Shown: positions 32,702-41,826 of the stretch, one piece after another
How positions within the stretch are numbered: the stretch's first letter is position 1
Layout of the letters: each line of letters starts with the position of its first letter
Source: Acerihabitans sp015654925
GTDB lineage: Bacteria > Pseudomonadota > Gammaproteobacteria > Enterobacterales > Enterobacteriaceae
Reading direction: 5' to 3'
NCBI RefSeq assembly: GCF_047324175.1
Contig: NZ_CP178732.1
Span: 5,704,001 to 5,768,000 of the forward strand
DNA length: 64,000 bases
The notes under the pieces: generated by a model
What the model was told of the DNA's origin: nothing
Databases searched by the model: none
What the model saw: only the letters and a program-made list of their open reading frames with translations
Translations under genes and position numbers: made by a program

Positions 32702-34437
32702 CCTCTTGCACCCTTACCGAGCCCCTGCGCTGGCTGAGCGGAGATCGCCCCGATGCCACGCTGGTGGCCTGGCGGGACGCGCAGCCGCTGACGCTTGGGC
32801 AACTGCGGGAGGACGTCGCGTCCTTATGGCTGCAACTGGCCGGCCTGGAAGGCGATCGCTGGGCTTTATGCTTTGACGACGGTTATCGCTTCCTGGTGGC
32901 GCTGCTGGCGTTATGGCACCGCGGGAAAACGCCGGTTATCCCCGGCCACAACCGGGAAAAGCTGCTCGAAGAACAGCGGTTTTTTTTCGACGGCGTGATT
33001 AGCGATCTGCCGCTGTCCCTGAGCTGTCCGCTGATGATTCCCCGCCGGCAGCACATATCGCCCGCCGCAATCTTGCCGGCCCTGCCGGACGATGCGCGCC
33101 TGGTCTTATTCACCTCCGGGTCCACCGGCCGGCCGAAAGCGGTGACCAAAACGCTGCGCGCCATGGCCATCGAGGCCCGCTGGCTGGCGGCGCTGATATG
33201 CGATAAGGCAAGCGGCGTCGGAACGGCATCCCTGGATTCGTGCCGGGTGGCCTCCAGCGTCACCCACCAGCATCTGTACGGCCTGTCCTTCGGCATTTTT
33301 TTGCCGCTGACCCTGGGTATTCCTTTCTGTCCGGAAACGACCCGTTATCCGGAACATTTTATCCGCCAATGCGCCGGGCGGCCGGTATTGTTTATCAGCA
33401 GTCCCGCATTTTTAACCCGCCTGGACCCCACGCTGGTCCCGCCGTCCTGTATCGGCGTTTTCTCCGCCGGCGGGCCGCTGCCCTGGGACGATGCCCTGCG
33501 GGCCGGGCAGTGGCTGTCCGCCGGGGTCACCGAAATTTACGGCACCACCGAAACCGGCGTCTTGGCCTGGCGGCGGCGGCGGCGGGAAACCGGGCTATGG
33601 CAACCATTTGCCGGAGTTGCGTTTCATGCGCAGCCTGCCCGGGTCAGGGTAACATCGGCGCTGATCGACCCGCCCGACGGATATTGGCTGGACGATCGGC
33701 TGGAATTCAGCGCCGGCGGCCAAGGGTTCCAGATAGCGGGGCGCGGCGATCGCGTGATTAAGATTGAAGAACAGCGGGTCTCCCTGAGCGAAATCGAACG
33801 GCGTTTGAACGCGCTGGCGGACATAAGCGAAGCGGTGGTCATGCCGATAATCAAGCACGGCCGCCAATCCCTCGCTGCGGCTATCGTGCTGACGGCCGAT
33901 GCCGCCCGGCGTTTGGCCGACGGCTCGCTCCCTACGCTTATCAACGCTTATCGCCGCCGATTGGGCGCGTGGCTTGAACCGGTGGCCGTGCCGCGTTATT
34001 GGCGGGTCGCCGCCGCGCTGCCGCGCACGCCGCGGGGAAAATATGACTGGGATCGGTTAAAGGAGCTGTTTTTTACCATGTTGCCCATTGAGTTATCCCG
34101 GCGCACCCCGGCCGAAGGCCAGGCGGAGCTACTGCTGAAATTGGAGCCGGCGCTGTTTTGGTTTCGCGGGCACTTCCCCGGGCAGCCCATCTTGCCGGGC
34201 GTGGCGCAGGCGGACTGGGCGCTGCATTATTGCCGGGATCTGCTGGCGCCGGACGCCCGCTTCAGCGGCATAGAAAATATTAAATTCCAGCGGCCGGTTA
34301 AACCCGGCCAGACCCTGCGCCTGCACCTTGAGTGGCAAGCGCCGCGCCAACTGCTGGTGTTTCGTTACCAGCTGTGCGATCCGCGCCAGGCGGACGAACC
34401 CACGGTCAGCAGCGGGAAAATCAAACTATGCCGCTGA
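32665..34437 (+). CDS. apeHI: Acyl-AMP ligase fused to ApeI-type dehydratase
   Basis: A 590-residue protein that joins two enzymes usually made separately. Residues 1 to about 465 are an AMP-forming ligase: VLFTSGSTGRPK at 147-158, EIYGTTETGV, and the late RTPRGKYDWDRL with the catalytic lysine. It would activate the aryl starter acid for a carrier protein. Residues 472 to 590 form a hot-dog dehydratase: FWFRGHFPGQPILPGVAQADW carries the FabZ-like active His, with IENIKFQRPVKPGQ after it. The junction has an in-frame ATG at 34078 with AAAGGAG 12 bases before it, exactly where a separate ApeI would start. So a free dehydratase may also be made. The 3' end overlaps apeJ by 10 bases. Confidence 0.85.
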   Translation: MDNQKAPAPRRLTSCTLTEPLRWLSGDRPDATLVAWRDAQPLTLGQLREDVASLWLQLAGLEGDRWALCFDDGYRFLVALLALWHRGKTPVIPGHNREKLLEEQRFFFDGVISDLPLSLSCPLMIPRRQHISPAAILPALPDDARLVLFTSGSTGRPKAVTKTLRAMAIEARWLAALICDKASGVGTASLDSCRVASSVTHQHLYGLSFGIFLPLTLGIPFCPETTRYPEHFIRQCAGRPVLFISSPAFLTRLDPTLVPPSCIGVFSAGGPLPWDDALRAGQWLSAGVTEIYGTTETGVLAWRRRRRETGLWQPFAGVAFHAQPARVRVTSALIDPPDGYWLDDRLEFSAGGQGFQIAGRGDRVIKIEEQRVSLSEIERRLNALADISEAVVMPIIKHGRQSLAAAIVLTADAARRLADGSLPTLINAYRRRLGAWLEPVAVPRYWRVAAALPRTPRGKYDWDRLKELFFTMLPIELSRRTPAEGQAELLLKLEPALFWFRGHFPGQPILPGVAQADWALHYCRDLLAPDARFSGIENIKFQRPVKPGQTLRLHLEWQAPRQLLVFRYQLCDPRQADEPTVSSGKIKLCR

Positions 34438-36164
34438 CTGACCTCCTCCCCGGCCCGTTAAAAGCCTGCATCGTCATCCCCTGCTTCAATCACGGGGCCA
34501 TGATGGCCGGGGTATTGGCGCGCCTGCGGCCTTTTCATCTGCATTGCTTTGTCATTGACGACGGCAGCCACCCATCAACCCGGGAGACGCTGGCCGGCCT
34601 GTGCGCCGGACAGCCCGACCTCACTTTGGTGCGCCTGCCGGAAAACGGCGGCAAAGGCCAGGCGGTGCTGGCCGGGCTGGAAGCCGCGGCGCTGGCCGGC
34701 TTTACCCATGCGCTGCAGGTGGATGCCGACGGGCAGCATCAGTTGGAGGATATTCCCCGGTTATTACACGCAGCCGCGGCGCAGCCGGATAAACTGATAT
34801 CCGGACGGCCGATTTACGATGGATCGATACCGCGCGCCCGGCTCTACGGCCGTTATCTCACCCACATCTGGGTATGGATCGAAACGGCGTCGCTGTCGCT
34901 AAAAGACAGCATGTGCGGCTTTCGGGTCTATCCCATCGCCCCCACGCTGGCGCTGGCGCGCCGGGTCAGGCTGGGCAAACGGATGGATTTCGACACCGAG
35001 GTCATGGTCCGGCTCTACTGGCAGGGCAATGAAAGCCAGTTTGTGTCCACCCGGGTGATTTATCCCCCTGGCGGAATATCGCATTTTGACGGCCTGCGGG
35101 ATAACTGCCGCATCTCCTGGCTGCATACCCGGCTGTTTTTCGGCATGTTGCCGCGCCTGCCCGGCCTGCTGGGCCGCAGTTGGCGGCGCAGCAGGCCGCA
35201 GCGGCACTGGTCGGGAATGGCGGAGCGCCACGGCGCCCCAGGTATGCGTTTTATGCTGGCCGCCTATCGCCTCGGCGGCAGACGCCTGTTTAACGCCCTG
35301 CTCTACCCGGTGATCGGTTATTTCTGGCTCACCGGCGGGGCGCGGCGCCGCGCATCTGCCGATTATCTGCAACGCATCCGCCGGACCGCCGCGCGCCAGG
35401 GTATTGATGTGCCGCATCCCCTGGGCAGCTTCCGGCATTTTATGCGTTTTGGCGACGCCATGCTCGACAAGCTGGCCAGCTGGCAAGGGGATATCCGGCT
35501 GGGAGAGCAGATCGATTTTGCCCCGCAATCCCCCGCGCAGCCCGATATCGACCGGCAGCGCGGATTGCTGATCCTGGCATCCCATCTGGGAGACATCGAA
35601 GTCTGCCGCGCGCTGGCCCAGGGAAGCGGCCGGGTCATCATCAACGCGCTGGTGTTCACCGAGCATGCGCGGCGTTTTGAGGCGCTGCTGGCGCAAATTA
35701 ATCCCCAGGCCGGCATCAACCTGATTCCGGTCACGGACATCGGCCCGGAAACCGCGATTCTGCTGCGCCAAAAGCTGGATTTAGGCGAATGGGTGGCCAT
35801 AGTCGGCGATCGCACGCCGGTGCCGGCCTCCCGCCGCGGCGCTGCGCCGCGGGTGGTATGGAGCGACTTTCTCGGCAGCCCCGCGCCTTTCCCGCAAGGG
35901 CCGTTTATACTGGCTGCGGCGCTGCGTTGCCCCGTGGCCCTGATGTTTGCCCTGAAAGAGCGCGGGAAACTGCATATTTATTACGAACATTTCGCCGATC
36001 GGCTTGAATTGCCGCGCGCGCAGCGCGCTCAGGCGCTGCAACAAACCGTCGATCGCTATGCGGCCCGATTGCAATATTACTGCCTGCGTTCGCCGCTTGA
36101 TTGGTTCAATTTTTTTGACTTCTGGCGCCTGCCCGGCCAGAGCGCGCCACATGACGAGGCCTGA
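34428..36164 (+). CDS. apeJ: Glycosyltransferase-acyltransferase fusion of the aryl polyene cluster
   Basis: A 578-residue two-domain protein. The first 240 residues are a family 2 glycosyltransferase: KACIVIPCFNHGAMM, VIDDGSHPSTRE, and QVDADGQHQLEDIP with the DxD metal site. From about residue 290 comes an LpxL/HtrB-like acyltransferase: LRPF-type helices, then LLILASHLGDIEVCRAL with HX4E, and later VGDRTPV and GPFILAAALRCPVALMFAL. It presumably builds the glycosyl or lipid anchor and attaches acyl chains. This domain order is usual for ApeJ. Start at 34428 sits inside the end of the previous gene. Confidence 0.85.
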   Translation: MPLTDLLPGPLKACIVIPCFNHGAMMAGVLARLRPFHLHCFVIDDGSHPSTRETLAGLCAGQPDLTLVRLPENGGKGQAVLAGLEAAALAGFTHALQVDADGQHQLEDIPRLLHAAAAQPDKLISGRPIYDGSIPRARLYGRYLTHIWVWIETASLSLKDSMCGFRVYPIAPTLALARRVRLGKRMDFDTEVMVRLYWQGNESQFVSTRVIYPPGGISHFDGLRDNCRISWLHTRLFFGMLPRLPGLLGRSWRRSRPQRHWSGMAERHGAPGMRFMLAAYRLGGRRLFNALLYPVIGYFWLTGGARRRASADYLQRIRRTAARQGIDVPHPLGSFRHFMRFGDAMLDKLASWQGDIRLGEQIDFAPQSPAQPDIDRQRGLLILASHLGDIEVCRALAQGSGRVIINALVFTEHARRFEALLAQINPQAGINLIPVTDIGPETAILLRQKLDLGEWVAIVGDRTPVPASRRGAAPRVVWSDFLGSPAPFPQGPFILAAALRCPVALMFALKERGKLHIYYEHFADRLELPRAQRAQALQQTVDRYAARLQYYCLRSPLDWFNFFDFWRLPGQSAPHDEA

Positions 36165-36165
36165 C

Positions 36166-36591
36166 ATGGTACTAAGCGACCCGCGCTTCACCGCGGAAAT
36201 AGAAATAACCGTCCCTTTTCACGACGTCGATGCCATGGGCGTGGTCTGGCACGGCCACTATTTGCGTTATATGGAAATTGCGCGCGAAGCCCTGCTCGGC
36301 CAGTTTGATTATGGTTATCGGCAGATGAAAGCCTCCGGTTACCTATGGCCGGTGGTGGACGCCCGGGTTAAATACCGCGCGCCGCTGATCTTCGAACAAC
36401 GCATCCGGGTCCAGGCGCGCATTGAAGAGTATGAAAACCGCCTGCGCATCGGCTACCGTATTTTTGACGGCCCCAGCGGTAAAAACACCACCTCCGGCTA
36501 TACCATCCAGGTGGCGGTGGAACAACACAGCCATGAGCTTTGTTTTGTCAGTCCGCCGGTGCTGTTGCAGCGCATGGGGTTATTACCATGA
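36166..36591 (+). CDS. apeK: Hot-dog thioesterase of the aryl polyene cluster
   Basis: A 141-residue 4-hydroxybenzoyl-CoA-thioesterase-like protein. VPFHDVDAMGVVWHGHYLRYMEIAREALL is the signature, with the catalytic aspartate in DVDAMG. I choose the ATG at 36166, six bases after GAGG, over one at 36151 that would overlap apeJ by 14 bases. It could free the polyene from its carrier or edit stalled chains. It overlaps apeL by four bases. Confidence 0.85.
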   Translation: MVLSDPRFTAEIEITVPFHDVDAMGVVWHGHYLRYMEIAREALLGQFDYGYRQMKASGYLWPVVDARVKYRAPLIFEQRIRVQARIEEYENRLRIGYRIFDGPSGKNTTSGYTIQVAVEQHSHELCFVSPPVLLQRMGLLP

Positions 36592-37304
36592 ACAATCCGT
36601 CTGCCGCAGTGTTGCGGTTAATTGCGTGCTTAATGTCGCGCTTGGCGGCTCGCTACGGGTCGCCAAGCGCGATATGCCCCGCCCTTATGGCCATGTGCCT
36701 GCCGGCGGGCGCGTTAATCGCCCTGTTGATCGCCGCTCCCGATGCCCGCGCCGTAACGCTGGACGCGCTGCAACAGCGTTTTGCCCAGCAACCGGTGGTG
36801 CGCGCGCATTTCGATCAGGAGCGCACCATCAGCGGCATTTCCCGCCCGCTGCGCTCATCCGGCGAACTGCTGATTGCCCGGCAGGAGGGCTTGTGGTGGC
36901 AACAGCAGCAGCCGTTTCTGCTGACGCTGATCCTCAATGACAGCCGCATGGTGCAAATCACCGGCAATCAGCCGCCGGAGGTGATAACCGCCGACGGCAA
37001 TCCGCAAATGTTCCGTTTTAACCACCTGCTGCGCGCCCTGTTCCAGGCCGATCGCGCGGTGCTGGAACAAAACTTTACCCTCGGCTTTACCGATCTGGGG
37101 CAGGATAACTGGCAACTGGTGCTCACCCCCAAAACCGCGCCGCTGGATAAGCTGTTTACCGCCATCACCCTGACCGGCCGGACTTATCTTGAGCATATCC
37201 GGCTGGACGATAAACAGGGCGATCGCACCGCCATCACTTTCAGCCACCAGCGCACCGAGCCCAAGCTCCTGAGCCATGACGAACAACAACGCTTTATTCA
37301 GTAA
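36588..37304 (+). CDS. apeL: LolA-like outer membrane carrier protein of the aryl polyene cluster
   Basis: A 238-residue protein. The mature domain, from about residue 55, is LolA-like: LDALQQRFAQQPVVRAHFDQERTISGISRPLRSSGELLIARQEGLWWQQQQPF. It would carry the lipid-linked pigment across the periplasm. The N-terminus is odd: about 30 extra residues (MNNPSAAVLRLIACLMSRLA...) stand before a good signal core MAMCLPAGALIALLIAAPDARA. The extra part is encoded by a perfect inverted repeat at 36636-36672. Start at 36588 overlaps the apeK stop (ATGA); the methionine at the signal core is an alternative. The 3' end overlaps apeM by 29 bases. Confidence 0.82.
   Translation: MNNPSAAVLRLIACLMSRLAARYGSPSAICPALMAMCLPAGALIALLIAAPDARAVTLDALQQRFAQQPVVRAHFDQERTISGISRPLRSSGELLIARQEGLWWQQQQPFLLTLILNDSRMVQITGNQPPEVITADGNPQMFRFNHLLRALFQADRAVLEQNFTLGFTDLGQDNWQLVLTPKTAPLDKLFTAITLTGRTYLEHIRLDDKQGDRTAITFSHQRTEPKLLSHDEQQRFIQ
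36636..36672. repeat. Perfect 12-bp inverted repeat inside the apeL 5' coding region
   Basis: TCGCGCTTGGCG and CGCCAAGCGCGA face each other around a 13-base loop. The length, GC-rich arms and intact loop look like a REP-type palindrome. It lies in the extra N-terminal segment of apeL and stays in frame. This suggests that a mobile palindrome entered the gene and is translated. Confidence 0.65.
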
Positions 37305-39597
37305 GTTTTACCTGCGCTGCGCCGCGGCCTGGCTGGTGGTCTGCCTGGGGTTGCTGCTCGCCCTGGCGCTGTTGCTGCCGCGCAGCCAGATTAACAGCAG
37401 CGTGCTGGCGCTGCTGCCCCGGCAGGCCATGGGCCAGTTGCCGCCGGCCATCTATGACGGTTTTATGCAGCGTCTAGACCGTCAATTGGTCTGGATGGTA
37501 AGTCCGGGCGAAGGGCAAGGGCTGCAACCGGTGGCCGAATGGGCGCGGCTGGCGGCCGCCCTGCCCGGTATAGGCGCGGTAAAAGGGGCGTTGACGGCGC
37601 AGGAACAACGGCAATGGGGCGAGTTCTATTTTCAGCACCGTAACGGCATGATTGACGCGGCCACCCGCGCGCGACTGCAACAGGGCGGCGGCGCCCAGGC
37701 GGATTGGATTACCGCCCAGCTCTACTCCGCATTCGCCGGGGTCGGCGGCCGGGAACTCCAGCACGACCCGTTGCTATTGGTGCGCGGCTCGCAGCTGGCC
37801 TTGCAGCAAAACGCCGGCAAGTTAACGCTCGATAACGGCTGGCTGATGAGCCGGGATGCGCAGGGCCGCGGCTGGTATTTGCTGCACGGCGAACTGGCGG
37901 CATCTTCTTATGAGATGCGCTCATCACACCAAGTGGCGGAACAGTTGTCGGCGCTGCGCCAACAGCTGGAAACCCGCTGGCCCGGCACCCGGATATTAGC
38001 GCGCGGCACGCTGTTTTACAGCGATCATGCCAGCCAGCAAGCCAGGCACGATATCTCCACCCTGGGGCTGGCGACGGTGGTCGGGGTGTTGCTGCTGGTC
38101 GCCCTGGTATTTCGTTCGGTGCTGCCGCTGCTATGCTGCGCCCTGTCGGTAGCCGTCGGCGCGCTGGCGGGCACCGTGGCCTGCCTGCTGCTATTCGGCG
38201 AGCTGCACTTGATGACCCTGGTGATGAGTATCAGTATTGTGGGCATCTCCGCCGATTATACGCTGTACTATCTGACGGAACGTTTGATTCACGGACGGCA
38301 AAACGGTCCGCTGGAGAGCCTGCGCAAAGTTTTGCCGGCGCTGCTGTTGGCGCTGGCGACCACGGTGGCGGCCTATCTCATTATGGTGCTGGCCCCCTTC
38401 CCCGGCCTGCGCCAGTTGGCGGTATTCGCCGCCGCCGGCCTGAGCGCCGCCTGCCTGACGGTTATTTGCTGGTACCCGCTGCTGGCCCGGCGTCTGCCGG
38501 TTCGCCCCATCCCGGCGCTGCCGGTGATTCGCGCCTGGCTGTCCGCCTGGCGGCATCGCAGGACGGTGCGCATCGGGCTGCCGCTGGCCATCGCCCTGTT
38601 TACGCTATCAGGACTGCTCCAACTGCGGGTGAGCGATGATATCGCCGAGCTACAGGCCCTGCCGGGGGCGATCCGCCAGCAGGAAGAGCAAATCGCCCGG
38701 CTGTCCGGACAAGGTTCGGATCAAAAATGGCTGGTGGTGACCGGCGCCAGCGCGGAACAGGCCCTGCGGCGTATGGAGCAATTGGCGCCGCGCCTGGCCC
38801 AGGCGCAGGCCGACGGCTGGCTGGGGCAATATCGTTTGCCGCCGCTGTCTTCGCAACAGCGACAGCACCAGGATCTGGCCCTGCTAGCCCAGGCCGCGCC
38901 GGCGGTGGTGGCCCGGCTTAAGCAGGCCGGAGTGGATACCGTAACGCCCGATCTGGGCCCGATGCCGGTGACGCCGGCGGCCTGGCTGCAAAGCGTGGCC
39001 AGCGAAGGCTGGCGTTTATTATGGCTGACGCTGCCGGACGGGCAAAGCGCGGTGCTGATCCCGGTAAGCGGGGTAAGCAATAGTCCGGCCCTCCGGCATC
39101 TGGCGCTATCGCAACCCGGCGTCACCTGGGTCGATCGCAAAGCGGATTTCGATAGCCTGTTCGCCGACTACCGGCATAAGCTCGGCTGGCTGCTGCTGGC
39201 CTCGCTGGCGGTTATCGCGCTCAGTTTTATCCTGCGCCAGGGGTGGAGGCAAGGTTTATTAAGCCTGATCCCCACGGTGCTATCCCTCGGCGCAGGCCTG
39301 TCGGTGCTGGCCTGGAGCGGCCATGCGCTGAACCTGTTTTCCATGCTGGCGCTGGTGCTGGTGCTGGGCATCGGCATCAACTACCAGCTGTTTTTCGCCA
39401 ATCCGCGCGGCACGCCCGCTACCTCGATGCTGGCCATCACCCTGGCGGTGATGACCACGTCGCTGACGCTCGGCATGCTGGTGTTCAGCCATACGCAGGC
39501 TATCAGCAGCTTCGGCATCGTGTTGTGCAGCGGTATTTTTACCGCCTATATTTTATCGCCGCTGGCATTGCCACGGGCGCGGGAGAACTACCCATGA
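37276..39597 (+). CDS. apeM: MMPL/RND-type exporter of the aryl polyene cluster
   Basis: A 773-residue membrane protein of the MMPL group. One helix at residues 15 to 35 is followed by a large periplasmic domain to about 250, then five helices (LGLATVVGVLLLVALVFRSVLPLL, MSISIVGISADYTLYYLTERLI). A second periplasmic domain (450-640) and a second helix bundle (VLALVLVLGIGINYQLFFANP) complete the duplicated plan. The aspartate in GISADYT is the usual proton site of the family. It would lift the lipid-linked pigment from the inner membrane to ApeL. Start lies 29 bases inside apeL. Confidence 0.88.
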   Translation: MTNNNALFSKFYLRCAAAWLVVCLGLLLALALLLPRSQINSSVLALLPRQAMGQLPPAIYDGFMQRLDRQLVWMVSPGEGQGLQPVAEWARLAAALPGIGAVKGALTAQEQRQWGEFYFQHRNGMIDAATRARLQQGGGAQADWITAQLYSAFAGVGGRELQHDPLLLVRGSQLALQQNAGKLTLDNGWLMSRDAQGRGWYLLHGELAASSYEMRSSHQVAEQLSALRQQLETRWPGTRILARGTLFYSDHASQQARHDISTLGLATVVGVLLLVALVFRSVLPLLCCALSVAVGALAGTVACLLLFGELHLMTLVMSISIVGISADYTLYYLTERLIHGRQNGPLESLRKVLPALLLALATTVAAYLIMVLAPFPGLRQLAVFAAAGLSAACLTVICWYPLLARRLPVRPIPALPVIRAWLSAWRHRRTVRIGLPLAIALFTLSGLLQLRVSDDIAELQALPGAIRQQEEQIARLSGQGSDQKWLVVTGASAEQALRRMEQLAPRLAQAQADGWLGQYRLPPLSSQQRQHQDLALLAQAAPAVVARLKQAGVDTVTPDLGPMPVTPAAWLQSVASEGWRLLWLTLPDGQSAVLIPVSGVSNSPALRHLALSQPGVTWVDRKADFDSLFADYRHKLGWLLLASLAVIALSFILRQGWRQGLLSLIPTVLSLGAGLSVLAWSGHALNLFSMLALVLVLGIGINYQLFFANPRGTPATSMLAITLAVMTTSLTLGMLVFSHTQAISSFGIVLCSGIFTAYILSPLALPRARENYP

Positions 39598-40157
39598 ACG
39601 CTTTACGTCTGTGGCCTTTACTGCTGGCGATATTGCTTACCGCCTGCGCCGGAGGGCACAAAACGCCGTCTGCCTGGCTAAAACCCGGCGTTTCCGTCCA
39701 ACTGCCCGCGCCGGGAATCGACCCGGCCATAAGCGAGCAACAATTACTGACCGCGACGGTGCAAGGCCGGCAGCAATCCCTACTGGTGCTGCTTAATGCC
39801 GACGGGCAGCGGCTGACCCTGGTCGGATTATCCTCCCTCGGCATCCGCCTGTTTACCGTCACCTATGACCGGCAGGGGATTCATACCGAACAAGCGATGG
39901 CGCTGCCGCAGTTGCCGCCGGCCGGCCAGGTGCTGGCGGATATCATGCTGAGTTATTGGCCGGTGGAGGCATGGCGGGCGGTATTGCCGCAGGGGTGGTC
40001 TTTGGTGGATCATAACGATCGGCGCCGGTTGTCCGACCCAGACGGCAATATCGTCACCGAGATCAGCTATGGCGACGTGGCGGGCAGGCGCCAGCCGATC
40101 GGCCTGGGCAATCAGGTCTTTCATTATCAGATTGTTATACAGCACCTGGACGGCTAA
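39594..40157 (+). CDS. apeN: DUF3261 lipoprotein of the aryl polyene cluster
   Basis: A 187-residue lipoprotein. MNALRLWPLLLAILLTACAG gives a lipobox LTAC with lipidated Cys18. The body has LLVLLNADGQRLTLVGLSSLGIRLFTVTYDRQGIHTEQ, typical of DUF3261 and reminiscent of LolB, so it may accept the pigment at the outer membrane. It overlaps the apeM stop by four bases and ends 2 bases before apeO. Confidence 0.85.
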   Translation: MNALRLWPLLLAILLTACAGGHKTPSAWLKPGVSVQLPAPGIDPAISEQQLLTATVQGRQQSLLVLLNADGQRLTLVGLSSLGIRLFTVTYDRQGIHTEQAMALPQLPPAGQVLADIMLSYWPVEAWRAVLPQGWSLVDHNDRRRLSDPDGNIVTEISYGDVAGRRQPIGLGNQVFHYQIVIQHLDG

Positions 40158-40159
40158 CC

Positions 40160-41332
40160 ATGATCGCTATTTCCGCAGTGGGTATGCTCAATGCGCTGGG
40201 CCGGGATATGGCGGAGATTGCCGTTAACCTGGCCCGGGGCCAGGCGCCGGGCATGAAGCTTAACCATAGCTTCCTGCTGGGCCAGCGCCCCTGCTGGCTG
40301 GGTGAAGTGACCGCCGATCTGCCCGCGGTTCCGGAGGCGCTAAAGCGCCACGACAGCCGCAATAACCGCCTGCTGCTGGGCGCGCTGGCGCAGATTCGCG
40401 AACCGGTGGAGCGCGCCATAGCCGCCTATGGCGCGGATCGGGTGGCGGTGGTGCTGGGTACCAGTACCTCCGGCCTGGATGAAAGCGACCGGATGGTCAC
40501 CGCATCGGCGCAAGGGCTGCCTGCGCGCGGGTATTATTATCAAATGCAGGAACTGGGGGACCCGGCGCGTTTTCTCAGCGCCTTTCTGGCGCTGGACGGG
40601 CCGGCCTATACCCTGTCCACGGCTTGCTCTTCCAGCGCGCGGGCGATTATCAGCGGGCGCCGGCTGATTGAAACCGGCCTGGCGGATGCGGCGATTGTCG
40701 GCGGCGCCGACAGCCTGAGCCGAATGCCGATCAATGGTTTCGACAGCCTGGAATCCCTATCCGCCAAGCGCTGCCGCCCTTTCAGCGCCGAACGCGACGG
40801 CATCAGCATCGGCGAAGGCGCGGCCCTGCTGTTGCTGACCCGGGAGGCGGGGGGCGTCGCCCTGCGGGGCGTGGGCGAATCGTCCGATGCCTGGCATATG
40901 TCGGCTCCTCACCCCGAAGGCGCCGGCGCGATCCGCGCCATCGAAATGGCCCTGGCGGATGCGAGGGTGGAGGCGGCCGATATCGGTTATATTAATCTGC
41001 ACGGTACCGCCACCCGGCTTAATGATGAAATAGAAGCGCGGGTGATTAACCGCCTGTTCGGCAATCGGGCGCCGTGCAGTTCCACCAAGCATCTGACCGG
41101 CCATACCCTGGGCGCCGCCGGGGCGATAGAAGCGGCGCTCGGCTGGTTATGCCTGACCCGGGATCTGCCGCTGCCGCCGCAGGACTTCAGCGACGCCACC
41201 CTCGATCCCGCCCTGGCGGATTGCGGCCTGCTGATCGCGCCCGGGCGTCTGGATCGGCGGCTGATTATGTCCAACTCATTTGCTTTTGGCGGCAATAATA
41301 CCTGCCTGATCCTGGGAGACAATCATGACTGA
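40160..41332 (+). CDS. apeO: Beta-ketoacyl synthase of the aryl polyene system (first)
   Basis: A 390-residue ketosynthase with the full Cys-His-His set: C156 in TLSTACSSSARA, H281 in YINLHGTATRLND, and H315 in SSTKHLTGHTLGAAGA. It is a FabF-like type II enzyme that condenses malonyl units on the carrier, probably as a pair with the chain length factor ApeC. The ribosome site is weak, which fits coupling to apeN 2 bases upstream. It overlaps the next gene by 8 bases. Confidence 0.9.
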   Translation: MIAISAVGMLNALGRDMAEIAVNLARGQAPGMKLNHSFLLGQRPCWLGEVTADLPAVPEALKRHDSRNNRLLLGALAQIREPVERAIAAYGADRVAVVLGTSTSGLDESDRMVTASAQGLPARGYYYQMQELGDPARFLSAFLALDGPAYTLSTACSSSARAIISGRRLIETGLADAAIVGGADSLSRMPINGFDSLESLSAKRCRPFSAERDGISIGEGAALLLLTREAGGVALRGVGESSDAWHMSAPHPEGAGAIRAIEMALADARVEAADIGYINLHGTATRLNDEIEARVINRLFGNRAPCSSTKHLTGHTLGAAGAIEAALGWLCLTRDLPLPPQDFSDATLDPALADCGLLIAPGRLDRRLIMSNSFAFGGNNTCLILGDNHD

Positions 41333-41822
41333 CTCGCCTGGCCAGCGCCGATTAACCGCGACGGCGGATATTATGGCCGCCGCGTACTATCTGCCGCACG
41401 ACGCGCCGATGGTGCTGCTCGATCGGGTGTGCGCCATCGGCGCCGATTATGCGCGCTGCCGCGTAACCGTCGATGATGGCGGCGCGCTGCGGCCATTTCT
41501 CAATAGCGAGGGCGATCTGCCCGGCTGGTATGCGCTGGAGATGATGGCGCAGACCGTCGGCGTCTGGTCGGGATGGCACGGCCGCCAGCGGGGAGATCCC
41601 CCGCGTACCGGCCTGCTGCTGGGGGCCAGGGCATTAAACTGCGCGCAGCCGGTATTTAGCGCCGGCAGCGAACTGGACATCAGCGTTACCTTGCTGCTGC
41701 AAGATCAACATATCGGCAGCTTTGACTGCGTGATTTGCCGGGCCGGGGAAACCGTCGCCACCGGGCGGCTGACCACCTACCAGTCCAGCGACCAAGAAAT
41801 CAACACATTATTAAAGGATTAA
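41325..41822 (+). CDS. apeP: Hot-dog 3-hydroxyacyl-ACP dehydratase of the aryl polyene system
   Basis: A 165-residue hot-dog protein. YYLPHDAPMVLLDRV carries the active histidine, and GWYALEMMAQTVGVWSGWH matches the long helix of FabA/FabZ-like enzymes. In this system two dehydratases work together, ApeP here and the ApeI domain at 34078-34437, to remove water and leave the conjugated double bonds. It starts inside the end of apeO and is followed by the reductase gene after 4 bases. Confidence 0.85.
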   Translation: MTDSPGQRRLTATADIMAAAYYLPHDAPMVLLDRVCAIGADYARCRVTVDDGGALRPFLNSEGDLPGWYALEMMAQTVGVWSGWHGRQRGDPPRTGLLLGARALNCAQPVFSAGSELDISVTLLLQDQHIGSFDCVICRAGETVATGRLTTYQSSDQEINTLLKD

Positions 41823-41826
41823 CCTT

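Noticed and set aside
34899..35771. Minus-strand open frame (290 codons) opposite apeJ
   Set aside because: Antisense shadow of a two-domain enzyme with clear catalytic motifs on the plus strand.
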